A stretch of DNA of 47,112 bases from DASXTW01 sp046726275 (lineage in GTDB: Bacteria; Actinomycetota; UBA4738), in NCBI GenBank assembly GCA_046726275.1, contig JBKPAF010000042.1, positions 1 to 47,112 of the forward strand, in the 5' to 3' direction. The notes beneath the pieces were generated by a model. The model had not been told where the DNA came from and made no database searches. It was given only the letters and a program-made list of their open reading frames with translations. Made by a program: the position numbers and the translations under genes. Below, one piece after another: positions 19,621 through 28,794 of the stretch. The stretch's first letter is position 1. The number at the start of each line of letters is the position of its first letter.

Positions 19621-21528
19621 GTGAGCCGGGCGCCCACCGGCCCGGCAGTCTCCCTGCTCACCCCCGACGACCTGTATCTGTTCAACGAAGGGACCCACGC
19701 CCGTCTCTACCAGAAGCTCGGCGCCCATCCGGTCACGGCCGAGGGGGTCCCCGGCACGTACTTCGCCGTGTGGGCGCCCGACGCCGAGCGGGTATCGGTG
19801 ATCGGGGACTTCAACCACTGGGACCCGATGGCCCAGCCCCTCCAGACCAAGGGAGCCTCGGGGATCTGGGAAGGCTTCGTTCCCCAGGCGGGGCCGGGGG
19901 CCGTGTACAAGTTCCACGTCGTCTCCCGCCATCGCGGCTACCAGGTGGACAAGTCGGACCCGTTCGCCTCCTTCTGCGAAACACCCCCCAGGACAGGCTC
20001 CATCGTGTGGGACCTCTCCTACGACTGGCAGGACCACGAATGGATGCGGACCCGAGGTGAGCGCAACTCCCTGACCGCGCCGATCTCCATCTACGAGGTC
20101 CACCTCGGTTCGTGGATGCGGGCTCCGGGGGGATTCCTCACCTACCGCGACGTCGCTCCAAGGCTGGCCGAGTACTGCTCACGAATGGGATTCACCCACG
20201 TCGAGCTCCTGCCCGTGATGGAGCATCCCTTCTACGGCTCGTGGGGATACCAGACCACCGGATACTTCGCTCCGACCAGTCGCTACGGGACCCCGCAGGA
20301 GTTCATGGAGCTGATCGACGCGCTGCACCGAGCGGAGATCGGGGTGTTCCTGGACTGGGTCCCGTCCCACTTCCCCAACGACGAGCACGGGCTGGGGTTC
20401 TTCGATGGAACGCATCTGTACGAGCACGCCGACCCGCGGAAGGGGTTCCATCCCGACTGGAAGAGTTTCATCTTCAACTACGGCCGGAACGAGGTCCGGA
20501 GCTTCCTGCTCTCCTCGGCCATGCACTGGCTCACCACCTATCACGCGGATGGCCTGCGCGTGGATGCTGTGGCCTCGATGCTGTATCTCGACTACTCGCG
20601 CAAGGAAGGCGAATGGCTCCCCAATCGCTACGGCGGCCGGGAGAACCTGGAGGCGATCGAGTTCCTCAGACAGCTCAACACGACGGCCTACGGGGAGCAT
20701 GCCGACATTCAGACCGTGGCCGAGGAATCCACCGCGTGGCCCATGGTGTCCCGGCCCACCTATCTCGGAGGGCTGGGGTTCGGCATGAAATGGGACATGG
20801 GGTGGATGCACGACACGCTCCAGTACATGTCGCACGATCCGATCCACCGGAAGTTCCATCACAACGAGCTGACGTTCCGCCAGATCTATGCGAGCACGGA
20901 GAACTTCGTGCTGCCGCTGTCCCATGACGAGGTGGTCCACGGGAAGGGGTCCCTTCTCGGGAAGATGGCCGGCGACGAGTGGCAACGGTTCGCGAACCTG
21001 CGTCTCCTGCTCGGCTACATGTGGGCGCAGACGGGCAAGAAGCTCCTGTTCATGGGCGGTGAGTTGGCGCAATGGCGCGAGTGGAATCACGAGGAGAGCC
21101 TCGACTGGCACCTCCTCGAGACCCCCGAGCATCGCGGAGTGCAGCGCTGGGTCGAAGATCTCAACGCCTTGTATCGAAGGAAGCCGGCGCTCTACGAACT
21201 CGAGACCGAGGGCGCCGGATTCGAGTGGATCGACGCCAACGACAGCGCTCAGAGCGTGCTGACGTTCATTCGGCGCGGGCGGTCGGAGGATGCGGTCATC
21301 CTGGTCGCATGCAACTTCACCCCGATTCCCCGTCCCAACTACCTCGTCGGGGTGCCAGGCGGCACGTCGTGGCGGGAGATCCTCAACAGCGATGCCTCCA
21401 TCTACGGCGGGAGCGGCTGGGGCAACCTGGGTGGCCTCGACTCCCTGCCCCTCTCGGTACACGGCCGGCCCCGGGCCCTGAACCTGACGCTGCCTCCGCT
21501 CGCCTGCGTGTTCCTCGAACCGTCGTGA
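19621..21528 (+). CDS. glgB: 1,4-alpha-glucan branching enzyme
   Basis: GH13_9 enzyme that cuts an alpha-1,4 chain and reattaches it as an alpha-1,6 branch. It is 635 residues long. The GTG start at 19621 is supported by AGGAGG (19609-19614) 6 nt upstream; the open frame continues upstream only as a shadow of malQ. A CBM48 domain comes first (FAVWAPDAERVSVIGDFNHW). The barrel follows, with GYQTTGYFAPTSRYGTP, DWVPSHFP, nucleophile D315 in LRVDAVASMLYLDY, acid/base E368 in AEESTAWP, and LPLSHDEVVHGKGSL. GlgB supplies the branches of the GlgE-made glucan. The gene starts 14 nt after malQ. Confidence 0.97.
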   Translation: MSRAPTGPAVSLLTPDDLYLFNEGTHARLYQKLGAHPVTAEGVPGTYFAVWAPDAERVSVIGDFNHWDPMAQPLQTKGASGIWEGFVPQAGPGAVYKFHVVSRHRGYQVDKSDPFASFCETPPRTGSIVWDLSYDWQDHEWMRTRGERNSLTAPISIYEVHLGSWMRAPGGFLTYRDVAPRLAEYCSRMGFTHVELLPVMEHPFYGSWGYQTTGYFAPTSRYGTPQEFMELIDALHRAEIGVFLDWVPSHFPNDEHGLGFFDGTHLYEHADPRKGFHPDWKSFIFNYGRNEVRSFLLSSAMHWLTTYHADGLRVDAVASMLYLDYSRKEGEWLPNRYGGRENLEAIEFLRQLNTTAYGEHADIQTVAEESTAWPMVSRPTYLGGLGFGMKWDMGWMHDTLQYMSHDPIHRKFHHNELTFRQIYASTENFVLPLSHDEVVHGKGSLLGKMAGDEWQRFANLRLLLGYMWAQTGKKLLFMGGELAQWREWNHEESLDWHLLETPEHRGVQRWVEDLNALYRRKPALYELETEGAGFEWIDANDSAQSVLTFIRRGRSEDAVILVACNFTPIPRPNYLVGVPGGTSWREILNSDASIYGGSGWGNLGGLDSLPLSVHGRPRALNLTLPPLACVFLEPS

Positions 21529-21541
21529 GGAGAAGCCGGTC

Positions 21542-23680
21542 GTGAAGATGCGGGTGTGGCCGGGAAGCGCCGCCCCCCTCGGAGCCACGTGGGACGGGGA
21601 AGGAGTGAACTTCTCCATCTTCTCCGAGCACGCGGAAGCCGTCGAGCTCTGCTTTTTCGACGAACCTGAAGCCGACGAGGAATCCGACCGGATCGAGCTG
21701 CCGGAGCGGACGGACCTCATCTGGCACGGCTACCTGCCCGACGTTCGCCCCGGCCAACTCTACGGTTACCGGGTCCACGGCCCCTACGAACCGGAGAAGG
21801 GACAACGGTTCAATCCCCACAAGCTGATCATCGACCCATACGCGAAGGCCATCAGCGGCACGATCAAGTGGAGCGACGCGCTATACGGATACGCGGTCGG
21901 GGACCCCGAACAGGACCTGGCCTTCGACACCAGCAACAGCGCGGGAGGAATGCCGAAGGGTGTGGTGATCGATCAGGCTTTCGCGTGGGGAGAGGACAGT
22001 CCCCGCCGGACGCCGTGGAACCGCACGATCATCTACGAGGCGCACGTCCGCGGCATGACCATGCGCCACCCCGGGATTCCCGAGGAGATCCGAGGAACCT
22101 ACCTCGCCCTCGCGTACGACCCGATCATCGATCATCTCCTCTCACTGGGCGTCACGGCGATCGAGCTGATGCCAGTGCACCAGTTCGTCGCGGACCGCCG
22201 GCTGGTGGAGAAGGGACTGACGAACTACTGGGGATACAACTCGCTCAGCTTCCTCGCCCCCCATGTGGGATACGCGACCGGTGGGCTCGGCCAACAAGTG
22301 ACCGAGTTCAAGTCGATGGTCAAGGCCCTGCATTCCGCGGGGATCGAGGTCATCCTGGACGTCGTCTACAACCACACGGGCGAGGGCAACCACATTGGCC
22401 CGACCCTCTCGCTCCGAGGCGTCGACAACGTGTCTTACTACCGCCTCGACCCGATGAACCCCCGCTATTACATGGATTTCACGGGCACGGGGAACAGCCT
22501 CAACATTGTTCATCCCAGGGCCATGCAGCTCATCATGGACAGCCTGCGGTACTGGGTCATCGAGATGCGCGTAGACGGGTTCAGGTTCGATCTCGCCTCC
22601 ACTCTGGCCAGGGAGCTCTACGACGTGAACCGGCTGGGGACTTTCTTCGACATCATCCAGCAGGATCCGGTTCTCTCCCAGGTGAAGCTGATCGCTGAGC
22701 CCTGGGACGTCGGTCCGGGCGGTTACCAGGTGGGCAACTTCCCGGTGGGGTGGGCGGAATGGAACGACAAATACCGCGACTGCGTCCGGCGATTCTGGCG
22801 TGGCGATGGCGGGCAGGTGCCGGAGCTCGCGTTCCGGCTGTCGGGATCGAGCGACCTGTACCAGGCGAGCGGCCGCCGCACCTACGGGAGCGTCAACTTC
22901 GTGACATGTCACGACGGGTTCACGCTGCACGACCTGGTCAGCTACGAGCGCAAGCACAACGAAACGAACACCGAGGACAACCGGGACGGGACCGACGCGA
23001 ACTACAGCCGGAACTGGGGAGCCGAGGGACCGGCCGAGTCTCCCCGAATCAGAAGGACCCGTGAGCGGATCAAGCGCAACTTCATGGCCACCCTGCTCTG
23101 CTCACAGGGTGTGCCGATGCTCCTCGCCGGGGACGAGCTCCAACGGACCCAGAGGGGAAACAACAACGCCTATTGCCAGGACAACGGGGTCAGCTGGATC
23201 GACTGGAACCTATCGGGGCGCGCTCGGCGATTCCTCGAGTTCACCCGGCAGGTGGTGGCCATCCGCCGCAACAACCCCGTTCTGCGACGGCGCAGTTTCT
23301 TCACCGGGCGAGCGATCTCTCGGGAGGGCGTCAAAGACCTGGCGTGGCTCCGCCCCGACGGTGCAGAGATGGCGGACCAGGACTGGGCCGATGCCGAAAG
23401 CCACGTGCTGGGAATGTTGATCCATGGCCAGGCGACCGACGAGGTGGACGAACGGGGGCGACCGATCTTCGGAGACACGCTGCTCCTCCTGTTGAACGGA
23501 GGCCACCGATCCCGAATGTTCGCACTCCCGGACCTGGAGGCGGCGGGCGCCTGGCAGGAGGTGCTGAACACGGCGAGGCCCGAGACCGGAACCAGGATCG
23601 TCCGGACCCGGGCCGTCAACCTCGTGGCGCACTCGTTGATCCTTCTGCGGTACGGCGAGGACCTGCGTCCACGTGCATGA
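21542..23680 (+). CDS. glgX: Glycogen debranching enzyme, isoamylase type
   Basis: GH13_11 enzyme that hydrolyses alpha-1,6 branches of glycogen-like glucans. It is 712 residues long. The GTG start at 21542 has AGGAGAAG 6 nt upstream and overlaps the end of glgB's ribosome-site region. The N-terminal CBM48 domain (GATWDGEGVNFSIFSEHAEAV) leads to the barrel with D350 in MRVDGFRFDLASTLAREL, LIAEPWDVGPGGYQVG, and the GlgX hallmark CHDGFTLHDLVSYERKHNE. It is the last gene of the alpha-glucan operon. Its final 65 bp overlap the 3' end of larE on the opposite strand, so no terminator separates the two units. Confidence 0.96.
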   Translation: MKMRVWPGSAAPLGATWDGEGVNFSIFSEHAEAVELCFFDEPEADEESDRIELPERTDLIWHGYLPDVRPGQLYGYRVHGPYEPEKGQRFNPHKLIIDPYAKAISGTIKWSDALYGYAVGDPEQDLAFDTSNSAGGMPKGVVIDQAFAWGEDSPRRTPWNRTIIYEAHVRGMTMRHPGIPEEIRGTYLALAYDPIIDHLLSLGVTAIELMPVHQFVADRRLVEKGLTNYWGYNSLSFLAPHVGYATGGLGQQVTEFKSMVKALHSAGIEVILDVVYNHTGEGNHIGPTLSLRGVDNVSYYRLDPMNPRYYMDFTGTGNSLNIVHPRAMQLIMDSLRYWVIEMRVDGFRFDLASTLARELYDVNRLGTFFDIIQQDPVLSQVKLIAEPWDVGPGGYQVGNFPVGWAEWNDKYRDCVRRFWRGDGGQVPELAFRLSGSSDLYQASGRRTYGSVNFVTCHDGFTLHDLVSYERKHNETNTEDNRDGTDANYSRNWGAEGPAESPRIRRTRERIKRNFMATLLCSQGVPMLLAGDELQRTQRGNNNAYCQDNGVSWIDWNLSGRARRFLEFTRQVVAIRRNNPVLRRRSFFTGRAISREGVKDLAWLRPDGAEMADQDWADAESHVLGMLIHGQATDEVDERGRPIFGDTLLLLLNGGHRSRMFALPDLEAAGAWQEVLNTARPETGTRIVRTRAVNLVAHSLILLRYGEDLRPRA

Positions 23681-24470
23681 GGTTCAGGCTCCCCGTCCGG
23701 TAGCCCTGGGGGTCGATGGAGACCTCTCGCCACCCCAAGCTCTGGACCTGCCGCAGCAGCTCGCGAAGCCGATCGTGCGCCGTCAGGCGAGCCACGTCGG
23801 GCGCCGCCACCTCGATGCTCGCGGTGTCACCGAGATGCCTCACTCGCACGACGTCGAACCCCAGAGCGCGGACTGCCTGCTCAGCACGATCGATCCGATC
23901 GAGGAGCTGTGGCGTGATCCGGATGCCATACGCGACGCGCGAGGAGAGGCAGGCCAGGGCCGGCTTGTCGGCCACGCTCAGGCCGAGGTGCCGCGCGATA
24001 GCGCGCACCTCCGGCTTCCGGATCCCGTTCTCGAGCAGGGGATTGCGTACTCCCTGCTGCCGGGCCGCCTCCAGCCCAGGGCGAAAGTCGTCTGCATCGT
24101 CAGCGTTCGCCCCCGCCAGGACCACCGTTCCGGCTTCCGTATCCGCGACCAGCTTGCCCAGGGTGGCGTACAGCTCCGTCTTGCAGTGGAAGCACCTCAT
24201 CACATCGTTCCGCGCGTAGGCCTCTCGTTGCACTTCGCGTGTGCGCACGGTTCGGTGCCGCACTCCAAGGGCAGAGGCGATCGCCTTCGCGTTCCCGAGC
24301 TCGCCGGCCGGGAGGCTGGGCGAGACCGCGGTGACGGCTGTGACCATCCCGCCGCTCAGGGCGCGAGCCGCCAGGGCGACCACCACCGTGGAATCCACGC
24401 CTCCCGAGTAGGCAACCGTGGCCCGGCCGGCCTGGTAGGACGTGATCGCGCGCTCGAGGGTTTCGATCAG
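23616..24470 (-). CDS. larE: LarE, NPN-cofactor sulfur insertion enzyme
   Basis: ATP pyrophosphatase-type enzyme that adenylates a carboxylate of the NPN precursor and installs the sulfur atoms that bind nickel. The PP-loop motif SGGVDS is at residues 22-27. Cysteines C93 and C96 (RCFHCK) plus C174 (ALACLSSR) match the three-cysteine set reported for [4Fe-4S]-dependent LarE, rather than the single sacrificial cysteine of the Lactiplantibacillus enzyme. No in-frame ATG, GTG or TTG lies near the expected start. CTG 24470 overlaps the larC stop by 4 nt (CTGA). ATC 24479 lies 6 nt after GGAGGG and is an alternative. The long open frame upstream to 24839 is a larC shadow. The C-terminal tail overlaps glgX. 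Confidence 0.88.
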   Translation of the reverse strand: MIETLERAITSYQAGRATVAYSGGVDSTVVVALAARALSGGMVTAVTAVSPSLPAGELGNAKAIASALGVRHRTVRTREVQREAYARNDVMRCFHCKTELYATLGKLVADTEAGTVVLAGANADDADDFRPGLEAARQQGVRNPLLENGIRKPEVRAIARHLGLSVADKPALACLSSRVAYGIRITPQLLDRIDRAEQAVRALGFDVVRVRHLGDTASIEVAAPDVARLTAHDRLRELLRQVQSLGWREVSIDPQGYRTGSLNLMHVDAGPRRTAEGSTSAPRG

Positions 24471-25702
24471 CCCGTCGATGGCCGGCCCTCCATCGGGGCG
24501 AACCGGAGGTCCCGGGCCGCCGCGGAAGCCTCCTCGTACACGGCCCGAACGGGCAGGCCTCGCCGCCGGGCCACCTCGGCCACGTCGTCGTGCTCGGGCG
24601 TCGCGCTCACCACCCTGCCGTGAAGAAGACCGACCTTCACTCGAACGGAGTCCAAGCCGATCTCCACGACCTCGACGCGCCGCTCGAGCTCGGCCCTGCG
24701 CACCGGATAGGACCGGACGCCGAAGGTCGAGGTGCTTTCGAAGAAGGCCTCGCGCAGACCGGGCACCGCCGCCGGCTCGCAGAGGGCCGACAGGAGCAGA
24801 CCGGGCCGCCCCTTCTTCATCACGATCGGCGTGGTCCACGCGTCGAGAGCGCCCGCGGCGAGGAGGGCGCCGGCTGCGTCGGCCACCAGCTCCGGCGTGA
24901 GGTCGTCGAGATTCGCTTCCAGCACGACGAGGTGCCGCTCCGGCGGATCACCTGCCTCCAGGGAGTCCGGCACGTCCACGCCGACGATCACCCGAACCAC
25001 GTTCGGGTATCCAGGTGGATCGTCGGTGCCCGCTCCATAACCGATCGCTTCGATCCGCATCTCTGGGACGGCGTCGGCCGGCGCCCCGAGCGCGGCCAGT
25101 ATCGCCGCTCCCGTGGGGGTCACGGTCTCCCTCATCCCCGCTCCACGAACCACGAACCCTCTGAGCAGCTCGAAGGCGACGGCCGTCGGCACGGAACCAT
25201 GTGAATGGCCTTCCTCGAGGATGCCGGGACCCAGGGGAATCTTCGACACGAGGATCCGATCGACCTCCAGCGACCCGAGCGCCGCCGCCACGCCCACCAG
25301 GTCGAGAAGCGTGTCGTCGTCGCCGAGCTCGTGCAGCAGGAGGTCGGCCGGATCGATGCCGTGGACCCTGGACTCGGCCGCTCCCAGCAGGTTCAGCGCC
25401 CGGCCCGCGGTCGACGCGATACGTTCGGGAAGGGCTGCGGCCTCGAGCTTCGCGACCAGGTCCCGGAACGGACGCGGCTCCAGGGGCCGGCCTCCCTCTT
25501 CCTGCCGATCCTCGATCCGCAGGAGTCGGGCCCGAACCCCCGACCGCCTGACCACGTCCGTGTCGAGCTCGAACCTTCCGGGCAGCACGGCATCCACAGC
25601 GGAGCGGACGGCGTCCAGGTCCGCCCCCGCATCGAGCAGAGCCGCCAGCACCATGTCACCGGCCGCCCCTCCCACCACGTCGACGTAGAGCAGCCGGCTC
25701 AT
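24467..25702 (-). CDS. larC: LarC, nickel insertion protein for the NPN cofactor
   Basis: CTP-dependent nickel insertase that completes the nickel-pincer nucleotide. It is 411 residues in one continuous frame, so there is no LarC1/LarC2 frameshift as in some lactobacilli. The start MSRLLYVDVVGGAAGDMVLAALLDAG is the family hallmark. VHGIDPADLLLHELGDDDTLLDLVG and VPTAVAFELLRGF follow. The C-terminal half with LVVLEANLDDLTPEL and GRPGLLLSALCEPA is the CTP-dependent cyclometallase part. ATG 25702 overlaps the larB stop (ATGA). The frame extends upstream to 25771, but that part lies inside larB. Confidence 0.95.
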   Translation of the reverse strand: MSRLLYVDVVGGAAGDMVLAALLDAGADLDAVRSAVDAVLPGRFELDTDVVRRSGVRARLLRIEDRQEEGGRPLEPRPFRDLVAKLEAAALPERIASTAGRALNLLGAAESRVHGIDPADLLLHELGDDDTLLDLVGVAAALGSLEVDRILVSKIPLGPGILEEGHSHGSVPTAVAFELLRGFVVRGAGMRETVTPTGAAILAALGAPADAVPEMRIEAIGYGAGTDDPPGYPNVVRVIVGVDVPDSLEAGDPPERHLVVLEANLDDLTPELVADAAGALLAAGALDAWTTPIVMKKGRPGLLLSALCEPAAVPGLREAFFESTSTFGVRSYPVRRAELERRVEVVEIGLDSVRVKVGLLHGRVVSATPEHDDVAEVARRRGLPVRAVYEEASAAARDLRFAPMEGRPSTG

Positions 25703-26535
25703 GATGCCGCCCGGCGGGCGATCAAAGCAGCCGAGTAGCCGGCCCCGATGCCGTCGTCGATGTCCACGCATACCACTCCGGGCGTACAGGAGCTGAGCAT
25801 CGAGAGCAGCGCGGCCAAACCCCCGAAGCTCGCGCCGTACCCCACGCTCGTCGGGCAGGCGATCACCGGGCGAGCCGCCATTCCTCCGATCACGCTGGCC
25901 AGGGCGCCCTCCATCCCCGCCACCACGACCACCACGTCCGCTGCTTCGAGGTCGGCGCGGATCGCGGCCACCCGGTGCATACCGGCCACCCCGACGTCGC
26001 CGATGAGGACCACGTCCGTCCCCAGGACCGCTGCCGTCAGGCTGGCTTCCTCCGCAACGGGGAGGTCGGAGGTCCCGGCTGTGACCACGAGAACCCGGCC
26101 GGCGGCAGCCGGCACGTTCCTGAGGATGGCGATGGCTCGCGACCTGGGCCGGCTGTCTGTCGGATAGCCGGCGTCATCGGCGAGCGCCTGCACGGCCTTC
26201 AGCTGCTCATCGTCCGCCCGGCTGACCAAGATGGGGCCACTGTTCCCGTCGAGCAGCTGCCGGGCGATCCCTTCCACCTGACCCACGGTCTTGCCCGAGG
26301 CGTAGACGATCTCGCAGGACCCTTGACGGAGCTCTCGGTGGTGGTCGACCTTGGCAAAACCGAGATCCGCGAACGGGAGATCCCGGAGCTGCTCGAGGGC
26401 TTCCTCGGCCGGGACCTCGCCGGCAGCGACCCGGGTCAGGAGATGGCTGATCTGCCCCTCGAATGGCGACCGCCGACGATCCTCGTCTTTCGAACCTCCA
26501 GGTTGGTCGGTCCGCCCGTGTCCGGCCCTGATCAC
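25699..26535 (-). CDS. larB: LarB, pyridinium-3,5-biscarboxylic acid mononucleotide synthase
   Basis: First enzyme of NPN synthesis. It carboxylates the pyridinium ring of nicotinic acid adenine dinucleotide and releases AMP. It is 278 residues long. An AIR carboxylase (PurE)-like C-terminal domain has VVTAGTSDLPVAEEA, VVVVAGMEGALASVIGG and CPTSVGYGASFGGLAALLSML. The N-terminal domain (FADLGFAKVDHHRELRQGSCEIVYASGKT) is the LarB-specific part. The start is GTG, and 6 nt upstream is TATGGT (minus strand, 26547-26542), so a leaderless transcript starting inside the greA-larB gap is possible. It is 26 bp downstream of greA and heads larB-larC-larE. Confidence 0.95.
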   Translation of the reverse strand: MIRAGHGRTDQPGGSKDEDRRRSPFEGQISHLLTRVAAGEVPAEEALEQLRDLPFADLGFAKVDHHRELRQGSCEIVYASGKTVGQVEGIARQLLDGNSGPILVSRADDEQLKAVQALADDAGYPTDSRPRSRAIAILRNVPAAAGRVLVVTAGTSDLPVAEEASLTAAVLGTDVVLIGDVGVAGMHRVAAIRADLEAADVVVVVAGMEGALASVIGGMAARPVIACPTSVGYGASFGGLAALLSMLSSCTPGVVCVDIDDGIGAGYSAALIARRAAS

Positions 26536-26561
26536 GGCGCCACCATAGTCGACTCGGCGCT

Positions 26562-27107
26562 TCAGGGACGGTGCGGCTCGAAAGAAAGGACCTCGTAGGC
26601 GAACGTCCCGCCTGGCGCCTGATAGGAGACCCGGTCACCGACCCGCTTGCCGAGCAGCACGGAACCGAGGGGTGAATCCGAGGTGACGGTCCGGACGCCC
26701 GGCGCCCGTTCCTCGCGAGACAACGCCACCAGGTAGGTCTCGTCCTCGTCGCTTCCGTCGTCGAGAGGCCGGAGGGTGACCAGAGTCCCCGGGCCGACCT
26801 CGTCGGCCTCGCCGACCTCGAGGATCTCGGGATCCTTCAACATGTGCTCGAGGTCCCGGATCCTGGCCTCCATGAGGCCCTGTTCGTTCTTGGCGGCGTC
26901 GTATTCCGCGTTCTCTCTGATGTCGCCGTGCTCGCGGGCACGAAGAAGCCGCTCGGCCGTGGCCGTACGACCCTCGGTCTTCAACTGCTCGACCTCTTTG
27001 CGCATTCGGACGTATGCGTTCAGCGTCAAGCGCGCCGTGGGCTCCTGACCCGGCTTTCGCGGAGGTCGCTCCGGTGGAAGGAATCGCTCGTCTTCCATAT
27101 CCGGCAA
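26562..27107 (-). CDS. greA: Transcription elongation factor GreA
   Basis: Binds RNA polymerase and stimulates cleavage of backtracked RNA. It is 181 residues: an N-terminal extension of about 25 residues, then the coiled-coil domain with the acidic tip HGDIRENAEYDAAK (the Asp/Glu that act in the polymerase channel), then the C-terminal FKBP-like domain ending SPLGSVLLGKRVGDRV. The start is TTG 27107, with GGGAGG 8 nt upstream. ATG 27098 is an alternative, 7 nt after TAGATT, which could be a -10 box of a leaderless transcript. The lar genes follow on the same strand after 26 bp. Confidence 0.95.
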   Translation of the reverse strand: MPDMEDERFLPPERPPRKPGQEPTARLTLNAYVRMRKEVEQLKTEGRTATAERLLRAREHGDIRENAEYDAAKNEQGLMEARIRDLEHMLKDPEILEVGEADEVGPGTLVTLRPLDDGSDEDETYLVALSREERAPGVRTVTSDSPLGSVLLGKRVGDRVSYQAPGGTFAYEVLSFEPHRP

Positions 27108-27217
27108 TCTACCAACCTCCCATCGCCGTCAACACCCGACCGGGAACGCTGGGGAGGTCCTCCGTGTGAGAATGCCGTTGGGATCGAGCACGACGTCGAA
27201 GAGAAGCGAGCGACGGC

Positions 27218-28357
27218 ATGAGTACCCATATCTACACCCTTCCAGTAGATCAAACGCAATGGCTGGTCGGTGAGGAATCGACCGCCGTCTTCAACTGGGA
27301 GTACGGCGAGACCCGGGATCGCCTCCTGACGCTGTACGAGAAGGGCAAGGCCAAGCAATGGAACACGAACACGCGCCTGGATTGGTCCATCGACGTGGAC
27401 CCCCGGTCGTCGGGCAACTTCCCGGACTATTACATCCCGATCTTCGGATCGGACATGTGGGAGCGGATGGACGACGAGGCCCGGGCCGACTTCCGGCACC
27501 ACATGGCAGCGTGGATGAACTCGCAGTTCCTCCACGGTGAGCAGGGCGCCCTCATCTGCGCCGCCAAGATCGTCCAGACCGTTCCCCATGTGGATTCGAA
27601 GTTCTACGCGGCCACGCAGGTCATGGATGAGGCCCGCCATATGGAGACCTACTCGAGATACCTGAGGGAGAAGATCGAGCTCGCGTACCCGATCAACGAG
27701 CACCTCCGTGCTCTCCTCAACGACGTGGTTTCCGATCCCCGGTGGGACATGACCAACCTCGGCATGCAGGTGCTCATCGAGGGGCTGGCCCTGGCGGCCT
27801 TCTCCATGATCCGGGACTACTCGGAGGAGCCGCTGGCGAAGGCGCTGAACACCTACGTGATGCAGGATGAGGCCCGCCACGTCGCTTTCGGACGTTTGGC
27901 GCTCCGCGAGTTCTATCCGCAGCTCACCGAGGCCGAACGAGCCGAGCGTGAGGAATTCGTCGTCTACGCGTGCTACCTGATGCGAGACCGGTTCGTGGCC
28001 GAGGAGGTCTGGGAGAACGTCGGCCTCGATCGAAACGAGTGCATCAGATACGTCGAATCCTCGGAGATGATGCAGACGTTCCGCAAGATGCTGTTCTCGC
28101 GCATCGTCCCCACCATCAGGGACCTCGGACTGTGGGGACCGAAGGTGCAGGCCGCCTTCGAGGACATGGGCGTCCTCGAGTTCCAGGACCTGAGCCCGGA
28201 CGACCTGTCGGCGACGGACGAGCAGATCGCCCAGGATCTCGATAGCAGCCGGGACGCAGCGAAGAACGCGGGGGAGGCCACGTCGCTCCTGGCCGGCATC
28301 GATCCCGCCCGAGCAGCGGAAGTCCAGGCCGCAATCCGGGCGGGGGCCGAAGACTGA
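27218..28357 (+). CDS. Ferritin-like di-iron protein (oxygenase or reductase type)
   Basis: A 379-residue helical protein with a complete class I di-iron ligand set: E108 (HGEQGA), E138/H141 (DEARH), E188 (LIEGLA), and E218/H221 (DEARH). The two DEARH motifs are 80 residues apart, as in ribonucleotide reductase R2-like and AurF-like proteins. The length and the NWEYGETRDRLLTLYEKGK opening resemble actinobacterial ferritin-like proteins annotated only by fold. It is probably an O2-activating oxidase or oxygenase. It has its own unit, divergent from greA (110 bp), so the substrate cannot be guessed from neighbours. GAAGAGAAG lies upstream of the ATG. Confidence 0.85.
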   Translation: MSTHIYTLPVDQTQWLVGEESTAVFNWEYGETRDRLLTLYEKGKAKQWNTNTRLDWSIDVDPRSSGNFPDYYIPIFGSDMWERMDDEARADFRHHMAAWMNSQFLHGEQGALICAAKIVQTVPHVDSKFYAATQVMDEARHMETYSRYLREKIELAYPINEHLRALLNDVVSDPRWDMTNLGMQVLIEGLALAAFSMIRDYSEEPLAKALNTYVMQDEARHVAFGRLALREFYPQLTEAERAEREEFVVYACYLMRDRFVAEEVWENVGLDRNECIRYVESSEMMQTFRKMLFSRIVPTIRDLGLWGPKVQAAFEDMGVLEFQDLSPDDLSATDEQIAQDLDSSRDAAKNAGEATSLLAGIDPARAAEVQAAIRAGAED

Positions 28358-28371
28358 GTAGAGCTAGGCGC

Positions 28372-28794
28372 TCACCACTCCTCGGGCGGAACGACCCGGA
28401 TCTGCTGGGCGAATGTCCACCGATGCCCTTCTGGATCCTCCGCGATGTAGCGACGGTCCCCGTATGTCTGGTCCTCCAGCTCGGCGATGATCGTGGCTCC
28501 TTCCCCCTTGGCTCGGGCGAAATGAGCCTCCACATCGTCGACGTAGACGTGGACGAGCTGGGTGGCATTACCGAGCTGCTTCGGATTCCGATAGTCAGGA
28601 CCCGGAAAGCCCAGCATGACGAGGCCGTCTCCGAGGGTAATCTCGGCGTGGCTCACCACACCGTCCGACCCGGCGAACCGGAGTCGTTCGGTGAAGCCGA
28701 AGGCTCTGGTCAGCCAGTCCAACGCTCCGGGCACGTCCTCGTACAGTAGATAGGGAACGATCGGCGGGTAATCCGCCGGGGCATCCTGCGACAT
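28372..28794 (-). CDS. VOC-family (glyoxalase/dioxygenase-fold) protein
   Basis: A 140-residue protein with one or two beta-alpha-beta-beta-beta modules: YPPIVPYLLYEDVPGALDWLTRAFGF at the N-terminus, HAEITLGDGLVML in the middle, and IAEDPEGHRWTFAQ at the end. The last is the usual VOC metal-ligand region. It resembles PhnB-like and bleomycin-resistance-like proteins, for which activity cannot be told from sequence. The start at 28794 (MSQDAPADY) has AAGGAG 9 nt upstream; the extension to 28872 is unlikely. It converges with the di-iron gene, with 14 bp between the stops. Confidence 0.85.
   Translation of the reverse strand: MSQDAPADYPPIVPYLLYEDVPGALDWLTRAFGFTERLRFAGSDGVVSHAEITLGDGLVMLGFPGPDYRNPKQLGNATQLVHVYVDDVEAHFARAKGEGATIIAELEDQTYGDRRYIAEDPEGHRWTFAQQIRVVPPEEW

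Noticed and set aside
24471..24839. Upstream extension of the larE frame
   Set aside because: It lies wholly within larC and has low-complexity Arg/Gly content, as expected of a shadow frame.
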